This document shows, piece by piece, positions 61,961 to 64,000 of a stretch of DNA of 64,000 nucleotides. Positions within the stretch are counted from its first letter, which is position 1. The number at the start of each line of letters is the position of its first letter. Location of the stretch: positions 1 to 64,000 of the forward strand of contig OMOD01000144.1 of assembly GCA_900290255.1 (NCBI GenBank). Reading direction: 5' to 3'. This DNA comes from Candidatus Sulfotelmatobacter kueseliae (GTDB lineage: Bacteria; Acidobacteriota; Terriglobia; Terriglobales; Acidobacteriaceae). Both the position numbers and the translations under genes were made by a program. The notes below the pieces were generated by a model. The model did no database searches and was not told the origin of the DNA. It saw only the letters and a program-made list of their open reading frames with translations.

Positions 61961-63999
61961 CTAATACAGCCGCTCTTGCCGCCTCAAATTCCCGAAGGTT
62001 GCGATGTTCGCCAGGGTGAAGGTGAAGCGGAACAGGTTTTCGTTGCGCACGTTCGCGATCGCGTAGCGGCGGTATTCCAGAGTCAAGCCGCAGCAATTCC
62101 AGTTGTAGGTAGTCTGCGCGGTGGCGAACTGTAGTTGCCGGATTTCAGAGTCAAAGCCAATACTGGTGGCGGCGCTGAATCCGCGGCGGTTTAGCCCGCC
62201 ATAGCCGAGCGCCACGCGAAATTGTTGAAACTTGCACGTCACCTGACCGCTCTCTGTCGGTCCGCAGGTGCCCTCGCTCTGGGCGGGAGGGCTCGTGGCC
62301 GTTTGCGGAATCTGCAGGAAAGCATCTCCGCCGCCCACCGTGAATGGTCCGACGTTGTAGTTCACCAGTAGCGTGCTGGCATTGATGCGGCCCAACTGAA
62401 AGTCATAATCGAGATCCCACTCTGTGTCGGTGTGACTGCTGGTAGCAGCCCGCAGGCGCGACACCAGGGGAGAAAGATGCCGCGGCTCGATAAGAAAGGC
62501 AATGCCCGTCAGATCCTCCGTGGTCGTGAAAACATTGCGCTGCCCGGAAACGAGTGCACCGCCGAAAGTCGGGTCGAGAAAATACTTTTGTGCCAGCTCC
62601 CAGGTAACGATCTCTTTCACTTCGGGCCCCTGATTACACGGCTGATTCTCCAGGTTGTCGGCTCGCTGCCAGGGCACGATCTGTTCCGGCGCGGCAGCCC
62701 CGACGGCCAGCCCAGTCATGGGCGTCGCACACTCCTGAGTTTGAGGGGCGATGCGCTTGGCATAGAGGCGGGTCACCAATCCGTACTCGACCTCATCCGT
62801 GTTACTCAGGATGTCACGCTCATCGAAGTGGAGAACATTGGCAAAGTCATTCACCCCCGTCACCATGCGATAGACCACGCGCGGCTCGATGACATGCTTC
62901 CACTTCCGTCCGAGAAACTCTTGGTCGAAGATCTTCTCCAGTGCTGGCGGCCGCAGCTCCACCGACGCGTCCAGAGCCTGGCGATTAGTAGGATCATTCA
63001 CCGCACTCCCGTTCACGAAACGCTCGGTGTAGTAAGTCTCATGCAGGGCCAGTGCCGGGCGCAGGGACCATCCCCCGAAATACAAGGGCAAGGAAAGCTC
63101 CGGGCTGAAGTCGAAGCGCCCCAGCAGCGTGCCCGTGAAGCCGGGCTCACCGCGGGTCAGCCCCGCCAGCGAGGCATCGAATGACCAGAAAAATGGGGAC
63201 CGGCCCAGTTCATGATCCACACTGGAGGCATCGAAGCTGGGAACGTGCAGAATCCGGATGGAATCGAAGCTCGGCGGGTTCGAGAGTACGCCACTAACCG
63301 TCGTTTGGAAAAAATTCTGATAACGATCGACCATTCCGCTCAGAAAGAATCCGTTGACCGGTCGGGACAGAAAAGCCTGTGATTTGACCTCGGAATTCAC
63401 CGCCTGGGTGAAGACTTCGTTGAAGGCCAGCCGGAATAGAAATGAGCTCAAGTAGTCGATGTTGGCCACGCTGCGAAACCCGTAGAAGCTGCCTTGCCCG
63501 GCCAGGCGTGCTTCCTCGCCGCCCTCGCGCAACAGTTGCGGGCCGGTGCTGGTCCCCACCTCGATACCGCGATCGATTACACCGAAATAGTTCAGGTCCA
63601 CATAGGAAGTGTCGCTGGGGCGGGCGCGAAATTCTCCCTTCTGCGACCATCCGCGCTTGGAAAAGTATTCCGCTCCGATCTCGGCATCCATGCTCCGGTT
63701 CATGTCCCAATAAAAGCCTTCGCCGAGAATGGTGCCTTTGATCGAAGATTGGCCCGCCGTCGGAACCAGAAATCCCGTGTGCCGCGTCTCCCGTTCCACC
63801 GGATAAGTCGCATACGGAAAATAGAAGACTGGGAAGCCATGCAGGAAGAACCAGCTGTGGAAAATGCTGGCGTTGCCGCCCACGTCGACCACCACTTTGT
63901 TTGCGTCAAACCGCCAACCGGGATGCGGCAGTTCGCAGGTGGTGATAGTGCCGTCGTAGACGAGGTAATGATCGGAGCTGGTTTTTTCCACCATCTTGC
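61961..63999 (-). CDS. lptD: LPS-assembly protein LptD (partial, C-terminal part)
   Basis: At least 679 codons remain to the window edge; the start lies beyond 64000. The sequence shows the OstA/LptD barrel: VDVGGNASIFHSWFFLHGFPVFYFPYATYPVERETRHTGFLVPTAG with repeated aromatic strands (YVDLNYFGVIDRG; RLAFNEVFTQAVNSE) and a C-terminal FTFTLANIATFGNLRRQERLY. LptD inserts lipopolysaccharide in the outer membrane, supporting a diderm host. The PPIase SurA-like and DsbA-like genes downstream would help fold it. Confidence 0.92.
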   Translation of the reverse strand, partial: KMVEKTSSDHYLVYDGTITTCELPHPGWRFDANKVVVDVGGNASIFHSWFFLHGFPVFYFPYATYPVERETRHTGFLVPTAGQSSIKGTILGEGFYWDMNRSMDAEIGAEYFSKRGWSQKGEFRARPSDTSYVDLNYFGVIDRGIEVGTSTGPQLLREGGEEARLAGQGSFYGFRSVANIDYLSSFLFRLAFNEVFTQAVNSEVKSQAFLSRPVNGFFLSGMVDRYQNFFQTTVSGVLSNPPSFDSIRILHVPSFDASSVDHELGRSPFFWSFDASLAGLTRGEPGFTGTLLGRFDFSPELSLPLYFGGWSLRPALALHETYYTERFVNGSAVNDPTNRQALDASVELRPPALEKIFDQEFLGRKWKHVIEPRVVYRMVTGVNDFANVLHFDERDILSNTDEVEYGLVTRLYAKRIAPQTQECATPMTGLAVGAAAPEQIVPWQRADNLENQPCNQGPEVKEIVTWELAQKYFLDPTFGGALVSGQRNVFTTTEDLTGIAFLIEPRHLSPLVSRLRAATSSHTDTEWDLDYDFQLGRINASTLLVNYNVGPFTVGGGDAFLQIPQTATSPPAQSEGTCGPTESGQVTCKFQQFRVALGYGGLNRRGFSAATSIGFDSEIRQLQFATAQTTYNWNCCGLTLEYRRYAIANVRNENLFRFTFTLANIATFGNLRRQERLY

Positions 64000-64000
64000 C

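Overview
The window looks like chromosomal DNA of a diderm, high-GC member of the Acidobacteriota (Terriglobia/Koribacter-like). This rests on LptD, TonB/ExbBD and lipoprotein signals (Gram-negative envelope), on gene content (long TPR proteins, an Asp-box/VPS10 propeller protein, an AMP-ligase/ACP/acyltransferase fusion, a PiT-PhoU pair), and on an unusually heavy load of short dispersed palindromic repeats. The taxonomic call is inference; no 16S is present.

Layout. 1-0.5 kb: 3' end of a 23S rRNA gene, a spacer, 5S rRNA and a terminator. 0.5-6.1 kb (mostly minus): PilZ protein, PiT phosphate transporter with its PhoU-like partner, B12-binding radical SAM protein, repeat-flanked lipoprotein. 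6.5-8 kb: DUF4380-like protein and a polysaccharide deacetylase remnant. 8.1-14.6 kb: aromatic amino acid cluster trpC-trpF-trpB-trpA-chorismate mutase-aroF-tyrA. 14.7-16.2 kb: 3-oxoacid CoA-transferase A/B. 16.3-26.2 kb: mainly minus-strand genes (aldo/keto reductase, YceH, dienoyl-CoA reductase, FGE-fold protein, ThiE, LOG protein, a 1088-residue TPR protein). 26.5-27.1 kb: an AhpD-like peroxidase gene with an in-frame UGA exactly where the peroxidatic Cys belongs, followed by a strong bacterial SECIS-like hairpin: a probable selenoprotein. 27.3-33.1 kb: AMP-ligase-ACP-PlsC fusion and a large Asp-box propeller protein. 33.2-35.9 kb: small accessory island with an IS1-family transposase and a divergent pair of small coiled-coil genes. 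35.9-38.5 kb: cold-shock protein, thioredoxin-like protein, secreted propeller-like protein. 38.7-46.4 kb: mnmE, ruvA, mnmG, a frameshifted CADD/PqqC-like gene, thioesterase, phosphodiesterase, tgt. 46.6-50 kb: yajC-secD-secF. 50.1-54 kb: tonB-exbB-exbD-exbD-TPR lipoprotein. 54-58.9 kb: GT39 and GT2 glycosyltransferases, biotin carboxylase and biotin carrier protein. 58.9-64 kb: parvulin-like lipoprotein, DsbA-like lipoprotein, LarE and the 3' part of lptD.

Two things stand out. First, the selenoprotein candidate at 26572-27138: UGA at residue 94 sits in a CxxU motif, with the AhpD relay Glu (-12 from the first Cys) and His (+4 from the Sec) in place, and a 13-bp bulged hairpin whose loop starts 16 nt after the UGA. 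Second, several families of short palindromic or inverted repeats fill most intergenic gaps and have also entered conserved genes in frame. MnmG, MnmE, Tgt and ThiE each carry extra peptides encoded by repeat sequence, and TrpB, TrpA, ScoA and a thioesterase have repeat-encoded tails. No tRNA gene, CRISPR array or prophage was recognised.
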